64,000 nucleotides of DNA from Mycocentrospora acerina (GCA_022701365.1 JAKUHH010000014.1:372451-436450), one strand, 5' to 3'; positions 34,409 through 47,072 are shown, numbered from the stretch's first letter. The notes: generated from the sequence alone by a model not told the origin. Translations and numbers: made by a program.

Positions 34409-35895
34409 TCACAATGTTGCAAGTCGTGCTATCTTGTGACTTGGTCTAACAGCGATTTCGGTGGTATGTTCTGGAGGAGACTCTGCATCCTCGAAATCGT
34501 TAGTGTCTTGTGCCTCGTCCACAGCAAGCCCTTCAGTGGCAACCTCATCCTCCTCTACCCAACCGTAAAGCTCGTCAGAGTTCAGTATCTCGTCTTCTTC
34601 CTCTCCGAATTCCGCGAAGGATCTCTTCCGAGGTCTGGAATGTTCTCGAGAAACCATGGGGGCCGAAATATCTACCGCAGCTATGCTTAGATCATGCAGG
34701 CCAGTCTATACTGTCTCAGTAGGTGAAGTTGGCAAAAGGTAACCAATTAAACGTGTTGGTCGTGAAATCAGCCCTAAAAAGTTTGAGAAGACTTACATTG
34801 TCAATTGTGAATGGTACCACCCTACCAACACCACCCTCGTCAGTGAGGGCAACACCATTTGCCTTCACGACACCTACAAATCGTGCCTCTGATAATTTCT
34901 CAGCATCCTTTCTGTTGATTGGCTTTGCTTGTCGGGGCACCCAATCTCTAAATAGTACAAGTCGAGTGGAAATACCGTTTTCCCACTCAACCCCAGACAT
35001 TGCAGGCGCTAGAAGAGCTCTGTTTTCGCCTCGAATTCGAGATATAGATGGGCATGTGATGAGTAGTGCAACGTTATGAAGCGCAGCAAACTTGGTAAAC
35101 GTTTGTATCAACTCGTTGACAACTGCGAACCTGCGGTTTGCTGCCCATTTCAGTTGTTCAGTCTTGTTCTTGTTGTCCGTGTTGCGGGGGTATCCATTCT
35201 CAATAAGGGTCGAGAGGGAATCGATTATAACGAGACTTGTATTTGGTTGGGGAAACGAAGCAGGCGGATGCATGAAGAGCGCCAGCAGATGGGAGATTGT
35301 TGTCGCGGCAACATAATGGAAATGGTCGCGCACTTCATCTGGAGACAACTCGGGTGGCGAGTCACTAGGCGCAGAGAGGACATCGTTGAATCTATGGGGA
35401 ATGAGAGGCGAGCATGCGGCGTCTGCAAACAGTCAACTTTCCGTATTCATGAGATGCTGTACGCTTCAGCTCGAGCTCATCGCAAACTATACCTACCGAC
35501 CCAGACAATGTGTTGGCCTTCTTGCAGTGCACTTACTGCAGCCTGTATTCTTGGTATTGTTCAGCCTTTGCCTCTCGACATGATTGTCATAGCTGTGTTA
35601 CCCAAATGCTGTCTTCCCAATTCCCGACGGGCCAAAAATCTCCGTCACCTTCCCTCGAGTATAACCGCCGATGACTGGATGGCCTGGCAGGCTGGGAGCG
35701 GCTAGGACTTTGTCGAGCTGTGAGATTCCCGTCGACACAGTGCGGATACCACGTGCATGTAGGTTCTGGAGCGCCTGTGATGCAGAAACAGTAGGCAACC
35801 TATCTAGCACGGTATCAGAAATGGAAATGGATGCATGTAGGGTTGAATTGCATACGCGCTGAAGGGGAGGGCAGTGGCACCTCTTCACCAGCCAT
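34409..35895 (-). CDS. RAD51 paralog, recombinational DNA repair
   Basis: RecA/RAD51-family ATPase for homologous recombination. Five exons, 35895-35856, 35803-35602, 35549-35497, 35422-34797 and 34705-34409, give 405 residues. The TRGKVTEIFGPSGIGKTAFG segment holds Walker A GPSGIGKT (71-78). Walker B is LVIIDS (162-167). WAANRRFAVVNELIQTFTKF and the GVEWENGISTRLVLFRDW strand are RecA-core features. The last exon adds a charged tail (KRSFAEFGEEEDEI), as in fungal Rad51 paralogs. The acceptors at 35549 and 34705 are the ones that restore homology and phase. Short size and lack of an N-terminal HhH domain argue against Rad51 itself. Rad55-, Rad57- or Rad51C-type cannot be settled by eye. It is divergent from the MOSC gene. 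Confidence 0.85.
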
Positions 35896-36284
35896 AATGT
35901 GACTGATATGCGATTTAACAGAGTAGAACGGAACAAATGGGAATTGTGCGGTCGTGCATGTATTGCATCGTGCGACGCGTTCTGTTATTCACCGTGCGGG
36001 GGACGCGTCAAAGGAAGGCAAAGAGACTCAACCCGAAGTCGCCATGATGCGCTTCCGCCGCGATGTCACGCGATCCATGCCTCATGACTCGTGCGCTCTT
36101 CCGCAGCTGCTCGTACTGAACACATCGCAATGACTCAACACTCGTCAACTCGACAGCACGACGGCGCTGTTAAACAGCATCATTTACCTTTCGACTCCCC
36201 TCAGCCTCAAAGTGACAATCAACTTTACCTCCGCATGTGTTGGCGATAAAGTGAAGACAGTCGACCTTTTCCTAGGAATTCCAA
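35896..36284. promoter_or_regulatory. Shared divergent promoter of RAD51 paralog and MOSC gene
   Basis: 389 bp between opposed start codons. It includes MluI-box-like ACGCGT motifs at about 36003, adjacent to the repair gene side. Such boxes mark cell-cycle genes in yeasts; relevance here is inference. Confidence 0.5.
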
Positions 36285-37715
36285 ATGTCTTCCAATATTC
36301 TCGACGACTTCGTCACTTCTGCCCAAAAGATACTGACAGACATGGGTATCAATTTAACACCTCTCACAATCTTCATCACGCTCATAGCGTCTTTCTTCCC
36401 ATTGATCCTTCTCCTGGGCTTTATCTCTTCTCAAAGGGACAGGCCTCTTCCTCCGCCTACCGGCTGTCGAAAACTTGGGCTTCAAGGCTTAAGCAATCTT
36501 CATGATCAATATTCAAAAAAATACGCCCGAGGAGCCGAATCTACGCCTTCCAAACCGTGGACCATAAAGGCGTTGTTCATCTACCCTGTAAAATCCTGTG
36601 GCCCCGTTGAGCTAGACAAGAGTGAAATTGTTCGCACAGGATTGAAGTACGATCGCCAGTTCTCACTCGCCCAACATGTCACGAGTCTGCCATCTCTGAA
36701 AGGAGAAGTCACGAGCGAATGGCACTTCTTGACTCAGCGCAAATTCCCTCGTCTAGCAAAGGTTGAGACAGAGGTCTGGGTTCCAGATCCTTCAGCAGCC
36801 GGATACAGAGAAGATGGAGAATGGGTCAAAAGTGAAGGATGTGTCGCAATCAGATTTCCCTTCTCTCCAGATACCGATTTCAGTCTGGAGGGCCTCAAAA
36901 ACTACGCAAAGATCCTTGCAGCCAGATTGACAAGGAGGCCAGAACCAATGATTGAATTCAGGGTACCTTTTAATCCAGCACAAGACCGTATCAAGAGCAA
37001 AGGCTACCAGAAGGAAGTCATGTTTATATGGAAAGACGCCCCCGTGGCTCTGAATATGAGTCCAGAGATAGACCGCGAAACACTTGCAAAGTTAAAGTAC
37101 ACGCTCGGAACATCAAACCCAATCACTCTCTTTAGAATAGACACAAACCAATATAGAGAAGTACAGAAATGCGCACCGAAGAAGGAAGATGTTGGCTTCC
37201 AAACCATCATCGGAATGCAAGATTCAGTAAGCCCTTCCCTATATAACACAACTTCTGAGACTCGGCGAACTAATTTTATTCAGTTCCCCGTTCACATTCT
37301 CAACCTAGCCTCCGTACACGACGTCAGCTCTAAGCTTCCCCAAGAAAAATGGAATTACCCCTTACTCAATGCTCTTCGTTACCGCGCAAATGTGTACATA
37401 ACCGGACCGCCTGCCTTCCATGAAGATGACTGGAAAAAAGCGAACATAGGCACAGTACCTTTCCATATATCTTGTCGTACAACACGTTGCAAGCTACCGA
37501 ATGTGGACCCAGAGACTGGTATCGCGGATAAGAGGGAGCCTGAGACTACGATGCGCAAGTACAGAATCATCGACAAAGGGAGTAAAAGTGCGTGCCTAGG
37601 TATGCAGGTTACACCACTGGGGGTGGGGGAGTTGAAAGTCGGCGATGCTATTGAGGTAGTGGAGACGGGTGAACATTTCTTCTTGGGCGGAACAGGCAGG
37701 AGTGTTCCGGGATAG
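36285..37715 (+). CDS. Membrane-anchored MOSC (mARC-like) protein
   Basis: Molybdenum-cofactor sulfurase C-terminal domain protein resembling mARC amidoxime reductases. Two exons, 36285-37226 and 37284-37715, give 457 residues. One transmembrane helix (~26-46, LTIFITLIASFFPLILLLGF) anchors it, likely in the outer mitochondrial or ER membrane. The MOSC N-terminal barrel starts at WTIKALFIYPVKSCGPVELD and runs through LKYDRQFSLA. The MOSC domain ends with FHISCRTTRCKLPNVDPETG, where Cys383 matches the Mo-coordinating Cys of mARC, and ACLGMQVTPL. The 57-nt intron is a multiple of three and has no stop, so its retention would insert 19 residues. Splicing is preferred because it joins GMQDS to FPVHILNLAS as in homologs. 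Confidence 0.87.
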   Translation: MSSNILDDFVTSAQKILTDMGINLTPLTIFITLIASFFPLILLLGFISSQRDRPLPPPTGCRKLGLQGLSNLHDQYSKKYARGAESTPSKPWTIKALFIYPVKSCGPVELDKSEIVRTGLKYDRQFSLAQHVTSLPSLKGEVTSEWHFLTQRKFPRLAKVETEVWVPDPSAAGYREDGEWVKSEGCVAIRFPFSPDTDFSLEGLKNYAKILAARLTRRPEPMIEFRVPFNPAQDRIKSKGYQKEVMFIWKDAPVALNMSPEIDRETLAKLKYTLGTSNPITLFRIDTNQYREVQKCAPKKEDVGFQTIIGMQDSVSPSLYNTTSETRRTNFIQFPVHILNLASVHDVSSKLPQEKWNYPLLNALRYRANVYITGPPAFHEDDWKKANIGTVPFHISCRTTRCKLPNVDPETGIADKREPETTMRKYRIIDKGSKSACLGMQVTPLGVGELKVGDAIEVVETGEHFFLGGTGRSVPG

Positions 37716-40700
37716 GGAACATAGCAATTGAGTTTTCACACTTGAGTTCAAGCACCTCTGAAGGAATACTTTTTATGCTATCACTTGAATTGCTCAGCAC
37801 AATAAAAGGCCAGCTATGTTTATAGTTTAACTTACCAAAATCATTCAGTCAGTACTTGTGTTCAGAGTTCCAAAAAAACAGATTGATAAACAAGTATGGT
37901 TCATTTGGTTCATACGTTTTCTTCAAACACTACTCCGTTATTGGTTGAGCAATGCAGAACGTAGCTTATTCCCGTATTTAATTATAGGGCAAAGCGACAT
38001 CTGTTAGCTCAGTCTCATACGTAAAGCTGAGCCTTAAAGAATGCTAGATAAACCCTAGATCTTAAATTGGTTGGCGTGTTTTTCCTCTAACGCCAACGAT
38101 TATGCAAATGCTCTCATGATGAGACAAATTTAATCAATGAAATTCTTGTTGTCCAAGCTACTAAACCAGCCTTGATTTGAACCTACACACGAGATAGGAT
38201 ACATTGTAGATAGATTTCGATTTGAGCTTGCATGCGATCCTCACTTGAAGTCAGATAGACTCGAAATTGAGCTCACGCCTAGTCCTACGTTTGGACTTAC
38301 AAGCAAATACCAATTCGCTGTAGAAATACTTAACTTAATCTTATATTGTGCCTCAATCAAGGCTTACGATTAGGTCATGCTGTGCGAGTCCAGAGTCATT
38401 TATAGATTAGATTATTTTGTTGATCTTAAGATTGAAATGAAATGCTCTTGTATGGAAATTAGTTCTCCCAGCCTGATTCACTACATAGATTAGCAGTCTC
38501 TTCCTGAATTAACCAGACGGAAAGGCTTGTGGGCGTCGGAGATGAGGTCTCTTTCATCATAATCAGACATCTCGAATATTGACAACAGATAGTAGCGCAT
38601 GGCTTGCTCACCCCAATTGAACAGTGCAGCTACTGCTCCCAGTATCTGGCATGGGCACAATCGGCGAAAAAGAGTCAGTCTATAATAAAAATATCTCATC
38701 TCTCTGTTTCCTTGCACATGGGGATCTATGACTGGTAGTTCTTGACCCAGGTCCTGGTCTACAATTTGCCGTCACTCACATGATTGGAATAGCAGGGCCT
38801 CAATAGGAAGAAGACATATGAATTAACTGCCTATTAGTCCCTTGTACATAACCTGATCCTGAATATCGCCAGGGTCCAGATTCAAACCGCCGGAATCGCT
38901 CACCTCTGCCCACAATGATCCAGCTGTTGTGTAGTTTTATTTGTTTAGAAAAATGATATTTGAGGGGGCTTTCTACTGCTGCAGCAGCAGTAGTTTCTCT
39001 TTTATAATTTCGACTTAATCAGTGAATCGGTATCGAGGCCCAGCAGAATCTCAACCACTTGTGGTTCATTCGCTGTTCTTCAAGTGGTCCTCCATCCCAG
39101 CGTACGGGAGATATCTACAAGTTTATATTCGGCTTTACCTTGACCAGCTCGGGATGCCCCTTGGGTATTGTAATTTTGGCAAAGCATTGAATGTCTCTGC
39201 TAAGGCAAGTAGGTGGCGGATTCTGATGCAAAGAGGCCATATTGGATAACAAATCCTGAATAGAAAGTGAAAAGACTCTGAACCTGAACGCCAAATCCAT
39301 TGCAAGCACAGCTTCTTAAAATTTCCGTATCCTTATCATCCAGCTGGATGCCAGGATGCGCAGCAGTCTCTGTTCTCTACCATATTTTGGCGGGCATTTG
39401 CATTCTAGAACAAAATTCTTCTAACATCGGCAAAGAGCCCAAAAGCTGAGTACTTAAGAAAGCTGAGTTCTGCTACATCAAATGCCTGGGAAGTATTGCA
39501 GGCGAGCAAGAGTTTGGGTACAGATATATGTAGATAAGCGCGATGCAGAAATATTTAAAGAAAAGTTAGACTTCTCGTAGAACTGAACATCTGGAATGTT
39601 GAAGATCAGATATGCTCTATCTATTGTTTCAAGACTCACGTACAAGTTCATTGGGGTTTGAACTAAGAGTTGCAGCATAATCTGTATAAGTGTAATGCAA
39701 GACTACAAGATAAGCTATTCTACTCAATTCATCGACTATCATCAACTGTCTTTCCATTTTCAGTTACTTTATTCAGTAGAGTCATCATTTATATTAAGGA
39801 TCTCTAGATACTCGAGGATCCAGAGCACTTATCTCACTTGTTTTCTAGTCATATTATCCTAGACCTGCTTCATTACACTTGTGTACCCAGAAAGATTACT
39901 TATTTGTATATCAGTACAATGGATATATAAACTGCTGAAGATGAAAGAGTTTTCATTAAATCTCTTTAAATGTTAGATGATGATCACTTTTGTTTATTTA
40001 TGTAGATGATTAAACGGGTAGAAGGAATTGGATCTTAAATATCGAATCTTATTCTAACAAAATACTACAAAATTTATTGTATTGAAAGGCATGTTACTCT
40101 GATTCAACTCTTTCAAATCACGTATGTACCCAGTGTGAGATCATGTTCTCTTATTTTGCTTATATAAATCTAGAACTCATTTGAAGTGAGTAAGTCTGCA
40201 TTGTGGGTCCAGAATACATGTCCAATCTCAGCAACACTCATGCCCCTTACAGTCCTTGTGGATCTCTGAGGACAGAGTAATATCAATATTTTACCCTAGC
40301 CTCTAGTTCTTGTACAGTATCACCAGCGTCAAATTTTACTTGGATTAGAATTTAGACTTTCTGGTTCGGGTTCATTTAACGTTCGTAGAGTAAGATATAT
40401 TCGTACTGAACCGTCTATAAGAGATTCGATTTTAAATAGCAACAATGAATCGTGTTGATCTCCCTTGCGATTTTGAACAAAAAATTTCAAAAAAAAACTC
40501 ATAGATGTTACTTTGTCCGAATAGTTTTGTCAGATGGAAAGGTATTAGCGCAATTTTCATGACACCTTGGACTATCTTTTTAAATTGAATACCGAGATAG
40601 ATTTAATCACTTGAGAAAGAAGGTAAATTATGATGACCTTACGCATGTGCGAAAAAAATGACACGAAGGGGAAGAAGAAAATCCTTGTTAAAAGCATTTC

Positions 40701-41365
40701 TTTTGTGGTTTTTAGCAAATGATTTGGAAGCTAATTGAAACTTCGACCGGAAGGAAAGTAATAGTGAGATCAATGACAGGAAAAATCAAAATATGTGCCT
40801 ACACCACGGAGTTGGATAAAAATAAAAATATTTTACAGGAACTACCTCCTGCCTCCTTAAAATCGCCCTCTAGGTTACGTAAAGGCTCAAGTCGCTATGG
40901 AATCCAACAAGCACCTTCCGTTCAACACATGACAAGGCACATTTTTCGTTTATATCTCTCCTCGTATCTAAGCGTATATAATACTTGTCCGTTGCCTTCT
41001 CTTTTCGAAAGTAATACAATGTCAACTCTTCTGCCGCAAAATGTGTCCTAAGCCGAGTACAAGACCAACCCAAATTCCATCACAGAGCCAATCCCCCGTT
41101 TCGCACAAAGAGACAGGTCTTCCACGCAAAGGCGCAGTCAGGATTTGCCCCAAATTTCCACCTCAGCTCAAAGCATGGATGGAAGAAACTAAGCAATTAC
41201 TTATTAAGGATTTGGGTACTTACTAAAAAAACAAATCTTGAGCATGATTCAGTGAAGTAGTTATTACTAAACTACTAGACATCGCCTGTTTTACTTTTGA
41301 GAGTTAGTAGTTACTAAATTTCCCCCATACATGGCTCAAAGTGTCTTTCGTGATAAATTTGCAAA

Positions 41366-41446
41366 GGCGTCAGGTGCGCTTTACAATATTGCTCAACAGT
41401 GTCTGTGCACTCAATGCGTGGATTCACTTAATGCGCACCTGTCGCC
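41366..41446. repeat. Inverted repeat with 14-bp arms
   Basis: Arms 41366-41379 (GGCGTCAGGTGCGC) and 41433-41446 (GCGCACCTGTCGCC) are complementary at 13 of 14 positions, around a 53-nt spacer. These GC-rich arms stand out in the AT-rich block and may be a remnant of a small inverted-repeat element. Confidence 0.8.
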
Positions 41447-41531
41447 AAAACTACCCTAAGAAGAAATAAGGTTATTAAGCTACTTACAATTGCTCTTATT
41501 ATAAGACTTTAGAATAGATAGTATAGATTTT

Positions 41532-41561
41532 CATGGCACAGCTCTAGTCCACTGTGCCATG
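41532..41561. repeat. Perfect 10-bp hairpin
   Basis: CATGGCACAG (41532-41541) and CTGTGCCATG (41552-41561) are exact reverse complements separated by 10 nt. It lies about 90 bp from the larger inverted repeat. Confidence 0.9.
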
Positions 41562-42891
41562 CAAGCCAAAAAGGTACTATGATCTATCATCTGAGAGGTC
41601 CTGGAGTAGAACGGTACATATCCTCAGGGTGAACAACTTTCTGACACATCTGAGGTATAATTTCTAATTATCTTATGTATGTAGTAAGCCTTGCTTTACA
41701 ACATTCCTCTTTAAATTTAAGAAGCATCTGCTCTTATCAAACGCCAAGTTTTAATACGTTGATGCACTAGCTGCTTCCAACACTGGAATACATTGGTGCT
41801 TTTAATTTATCATCAAACGCAAAACACTAAACTTTTTTTACTATTTTTAATTATAAAATATCTTTTCTAAACTCCAGGACTTTAATAGCATTAAATGCAA
41901 TTTTTATTAAGTTTACTTAAGTAGTTTTATCTTGTGTCATATTCTAGGCTAGGTATTAATAGATATGTATCGAGTGCACAGATACACTAAGCCCGCACCT
42001 AATCTAAAAACTTACACGGGAATTTTCGGCAAAGTTTTGCGTGACATGGGTTTCCTAGGTGGGTCAAAAACATGGGTGTGACCAGTGCATGATTTCACGT
42101 AATTAATCGTAGCCAATACCTTTTCCTAACGACCCCATAGCGCGTCGGTATACATGCTAGCTTTCGCACGGCATAAGTGTCCTCACAAAAGTCTATTGGG
42201 AATCGGTGTGTTGAGCTTGTTCACCTCTTTGCGAATTAGGAAAAAAATCTTCGTTTGTGGTGCGACGTGATGAAGGTTTTTCTGTTACATCCCGAGATGA
42301 CTGTCGCTCATAGGGTTCGCAATATCTGTCTTTCTTGACTTCTGAATGTGGAAATTCGTTTTCGAAAACACGGGACGGTAAGATTATGATTGCAGACAAC
42401 ACGATTTTGGACAGTATGAGCGAGATGAAGAGTCTGTTTGTGGCCAATAGTATGAGGGAAGGGTCGAGTTTTTATTCTCTAGGTCAGAAGCAATATGAGA
42501 GGAGGCTTCTCTCATTTGTGGTAGGTTCGGGGAGTACATGGGAATGAATGCAGTGGTTGACGAATATCCAAGATATAGAGGACATGACACATGGATTTAT
42601 TTTCAATAAACATGGCTACAACTACAGTTGCTTCGACACACTCAAACTAGTTTTTTAAACCAAAGTCAAAGATTAGCTGAAGGCAAGGACGCGAGAAGTC
42701 ATAAAACATTGTGATAACTCGATTGGATGTTAACACACACTTCCAAGATTACTTGGACGCCGTCGATACGACGACATATTAAATCGGAGATTCTGCTCTT
42801 GTATACCATCGAGCAGACCCCATGAGAACGTGGTCAACTCAATTTAGCGATAATACCCTCAATGAGGTTGACACTAATAGGCCGATGCCAT

Positions 42892-44224
42892 TTACTCGAC
42901 GTGCTGTACCTTCTTCTTCTCACTAGCTCCCTTAACAAGAGTGGACAAGTCGACAACTAATACTAGTTAATAGACCGCAGAGCAAAGTTTTGAAAATAAT
43001 ACTTACTAGGAATACTGAATGGAAAGTCGACGCTTGCCAACATGATGGCAAAGAAGATGTACCAGCCCAACATGCAGGTAGCGAATTGGAACGCGCCAGC
43101 AGCTTCGGTCAATTTCCTTGACAGAGATGCGTTGCCCTTTGCTCCCTCAAAGTACGCGCCAGTGAGGATACCGAAGTTGCAAACAAGGCAGAAGAAGATC
43201 AGGAAGAACACTAGGTTGGTTCGGATGGAGCAAATGAGGTAAATGAGGCACAAAATGCCCATGGCGATAAGGAAAAAGCCTGAGACAGTTAGCTATGCAT
43301 TTCACAAAATTTTGTTCAACTTGAAGACGTACCAATGCCAACGTTAAATCCAACTGATTCAAGTCCTGTGCTGGTCGCAGTGGCTGGGTTTTTATATGCA
43401 CCGTAGGCATTGTAGGTCGGTTGAAGAGTGGCAGCGAACCCGAGCCAAAAGGCGCCAAAGGATGTGAAAACAACGAATGGAAACGTGTTCCCAAGCAACC
43501 ACTAACAGAAATTAGTCCATATTCGTGCGCAGAGCAAAGAAATAGAGAGCAGTCATACCTCACCGACACCACCCAAAACCATCAAGAGTCCACCGGCAAA
43601 GTAGTACCACCCGATGGTGGCCGCACCAGCTGCAGAGCCTCGCCATCCCATAAGTTGCATACTCAATGGCATCAAAGACAGCAAGAATCCAATCAAGGCA
43701 CTATTCATGTCAGCTGTGGATAGAAGAATGGGAATAAGGAAGCTTACAGCGGGGTGGGATTACCAAAGGTTTTTCGCAGTTCTCCCTTTACAGCGTTCTG
43801 GGGTGAGAGGTAAAGCTTCTCGAAGAGCTCAGGAGAGATAGAGATGCTGCCGGCTGTTCGAATCCGACGCAACGCGGTGTCTGAATCCATGGAGCCGTCA
43901 AGGTGCTGAGCGTACCCTAAAAGCTATTAATTATGAATTTACAATATCATTGATTGCTCATTACTTACCATCTTGCCTGCTGAAGTCCTTCTCCATGGCG
44001 TTTATTCCATTGTGACCGTCAGCCATCCTTGCAGTTGAAAAATTTCTAGCGGTTGATCCGTTGGAGACAGTATCTGGATCTCTGGTTGTTCCAGTAGCAA
44101 GGTGTGCGTTGTTATTTGCGTAACCAGCAGGTAAACCAGCGCCGTGATTGTTGAACAGCCCAGCAGCTCCAGTACCGTCAGAAGTAGTCGTCGTCGTTGT
44201 TGTTGTATCGTATTGATGGGACAT
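42892..44224 (-). CDS. Gpr1/Fun34/YaaH (acetate transporter family) membrane protein
   Basis: Six-helix plasma-membrane protein of the AceTr family, whose fungal members move acetate/monocarboxylates or ammonium. Six exons, 44224-43969, 43916-43748, 43700-43559, 43501-43333, 43279-43007 and 42956-42892, give 357 residues. The first ~110 residues are a hydrophilic tail with a Thr repeat. The hallmark NPTPLAL motif is at 138-144, where helix 1 begins. Later helices include WYYFAGGLLMVLGGVGEW, TFPFVVFTSFGAFWLGFAAT and NVGIGFFLIAMGILCLIYLI. The C-terminus is basic (KGASEKKKVQHVE). The N-terminal tail is longer than in yeast Ato proteins. Acetate-induced, CreA-repressed expression is usual in the family but no site was verified here. 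Confidence 0.92.
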
Positions 44225-47072
44225 AGTGAGAACCAGTATGAGAGGGCGAGAGAGGTTATATGCTGGAAATGTCTGGAGCGGGTCTGTCGGACATAAGGGG
44301 TGTTTTTAATGTGCTCTGAACCTTGCGGCACGGGATCCATTGCAGAAAGGCATGCCCCCCCGAACGAGGGCTAGTGATCAGCGTGCAAAGCAATCCCAAA
44401 ATGTGTTGTATTTTGAGGACCAATCGTTGCATCTCCGCACCAAATACTGTACGTATCTAGCGTCGGCATATAGAGACTTGTTTAGGCCATGGGTTAAGAC
44501 TCAAACGTGACTTGATATAGTCAATGTTGGTTCTTGCATCGCAATGGCTACGAAAGTGGCTTTCTTATTTCGCAAAACATGTTCAAGCTGCTGGAAAAGT
44601 CTGTGAGTGCTCACTGAATGAGTCAAGCATTCCTGCGATGAAACATGGAATGAAAAAAGTTCAAATGTTGAGTAGATCAAGTATCATAACAACATGGGTA
44701 TTCCTTTCTACCAACCACAGTCCCAAGTCGAAGTGCGAGGCGCCTAGCGGTCAAGGAAGACTGGGCGACTTGGTCAAGCTGCAATGGTAATAGCGGATGC
44801 ACCATTCCGTCTCATTCATCGTCTATTGAACTAAAGCCGGCGGTACGGAGAGAAAGTGGAGATGATTCTGCTTCAAGCGAAGGAGATTCGTGCGGAGAGA
44901 TGGACCCTGGGGTCAATAGATCATCGGTCCGTCACCGACTGGGGAAGACATTGTGGGGAAACGTGCTTAAAACCGCCACAAGCTGAACCGGGCGTATCCG
45001 ACGTCATGCCACTGACGGCCTGGATCACAGCCACAGATCGAGAAGTTGCAACTGGAAGCTATTTCGAAGTTCCAGGCACTAGAGAGGGAATTATATGCAT
45101 CCCTTTTATTGCGTCGTACCTCATAGACAGGAGATTAAAGACTGCACAACATTGATTGCCATGTAGTGATATCAACGATATGACGCTAGTTATCGAAGCT
45201 TCACCAAAGTAGATATGCGCTGCTTTCCACGACTCTCAAATGCATAGTCGAACGAATTGACGTTACGCATTCACCTCGAGATCGACAGAAATATGCTGTC
45301 AGTAAAAGGTCCAGACGGTGCATGAGCCAATTCAGCGCAACTTCCCCGCGATTCGGTGCTCGGGCGCACCACTATCATGAATTGGTGGTGTGATATGGGG
45401 TGCAGCGCGGCTGTCTTGCGCTCATCCGACGAGCTGCGTCGGAAAGAGGGGAGGGCAATGACGGCGCGACTCCGCGGCTGTGGCGCATTCCCAAACGGTT
45501 GGATCGTGGATAGCGTACTCGTAAGTCGAAATTGGAATACAAAGTGAGGGGAAGATGTGTCGGGAACTCTTCAACAGTCCTATCTTGAGCAAGACGACAT
45601 TCTACTGCCCTTCGACCGCAATTGACATTTGAAGCGCTCTGAGGGGTGCTCATTGAGATAACTGTAGGAATTACTGCGCTTTTTCCTGTCACCAAATTTG
45701 GAGAGCGTGCTCAAGGCCACCGACGTAGAATCGCACGCGTGGCCGATCTATACTTCATCTCGACAATCCATGTCATCGGGAATAAAGCAAACATGCCCGG
45801 GATGTCGATACGGATGCGGGGAATGACGCTGTGTCACCACCAAGCACTCACGTGTATTGTCTATCAAAGGGTGGAGGAAAGACTCATTGTTTGAAAGTAC
45901 GGTAGCTTTTCATACTCGCAAAGAATACTGTATTTCGTGATTCACGGGCTTTAGTATGAAGTGATTTCAATGTCACGAGTATCCTCATTGATACGAGGGA
46001 TTTGCCGAGCCAACTATTGTACAAAAAGTAATGTTACTGCTTGTAGTATCGAGTTTACAAGTCACATCTCTAGCAAGATAGAGTTCCAGGAAATACGGAA
46101 GTCACGTTGAGATTGCTTGGGAGCAGGTCAGGCGGATCAATAGACGATGACTTTGATTTTTTTTTGAATGATCGACAAAATTCCTCGCCGACAAAGAAAA
46201 GTAGCCTTGCGAGCAACCGTAGATGCGTTCCATACGATAGCTCGATGATGCTGATGAGATTAGAGTCCGTTGGGCAGCTACTCAACAAGCGTAGTGTGCC
46301 AACCCCTCCCTACTATCTTCGAGTCGTGACTATGATATTTTGTCACAATGTGTTGCGTTATCTAGGCTCTCCTTCTTCGGCTGTTTATGATTGGGAATCA
46401 ACGAAAGAGTGGAAGTTTAGTGCAGATAGTAGCCGTCAGAGCGGTCAAGTTCCAGGGCACAAAGCAACACAAGGGGTTCAAAAACAGCAACAGGTACTTG
46501 GCATGGGTCTCTCGAAGGAATGATAAGTTGCCGTTTTGTTGACTTGAAATGGCATGCGACAGCAGTTGCATCTCTCGTCCTTCGCCCCACCTTTGACGCG
46601 TGGTTCTCAACATTGTGTGCCAGGGAAGTTAATTTGGCGATGGACCATGAAAAGCGGCATCATTTGGCGACCGTAAAATTCAACTGGCTCAGTGTGATAG
46701 TCGGCTGCGGACGCTCATGATAGGTTGTAGGCATAGATGTCCAAGGTCGTCGCGGCCAAAAGAGGAGAGAGCAGGGTGCGGTAGGGAGGGAAGGGATGAC
46801 CGGCTCACAACAAGCACGACAGATAAACGCGATGACTTTGGATGTGACATTACAAGCGTTTTTTCATTCGGACATATTCGGTCCATGTTGCTATACTACG
46901 CGCACTGCAGGTACATGCAACTGTGTGGCACAGATATTAGAGCTCGCTTGAGCTCACTTCGTAACGCGTTGCATTGCACAAGTACTCTCAGTGCTGCCCA
47001 GAAAGATGATGCAGCTAAGAGGAAAGACCACAAAACCCTCGTCATTCGAGCGTTGTTGTGAAGATGGACGGC
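44225..47072. other. Gene-free region between acetate transporter and TIM-like genes
   Basis: 2.8 kb containing the transporter promoter (right of 44,225) and the 3' flank of the TIM-like gene. An AGGGG element (44298-44302, STRE-like) lies about 75 bp upstream of the transporter ATG. Frames up to ~140 codons (46107-46523) lack an ATG or domain. Nothing else is seen. Confidence 0.5.

Larger units (their letters stand above)
37716..42891. other. 5.2-kb AT-rich gene-free block
   Basis: Strongly A/T-rich from about 37,740 to 42,100, with stops in all frames and no supported gene. Short ORFs (for example 41041-41226) have no recognised domain. Inverted repeats occur at 41366-41446 and 41532-41561. 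Composition becomes balanced again after about 42,150. A RIP-mutated, decayed repeat tract is the likeliest explanation (inference); no intact terminal repeats were found. Confidence 0.65.

Noticed and set aside
38170..38200. B-box-like GGTTCAAATC on the minus strand
   Set aside because: No acceptor stem, anticodon arm or T-stem pairing can be built around it.
42193..42447. 84-codon minus-strand frame with hydrophobic N-terminus, possible effector
   Set aside because: The first codon is TTG, no in-frame ATG precedes the hydrophobic part, and only one Cys is present.
46107..46523. 138-codon + strand frame upstream of the acetate transporter
   Set aside because: No ATG start, no domain, no neighbouring splice pattern.
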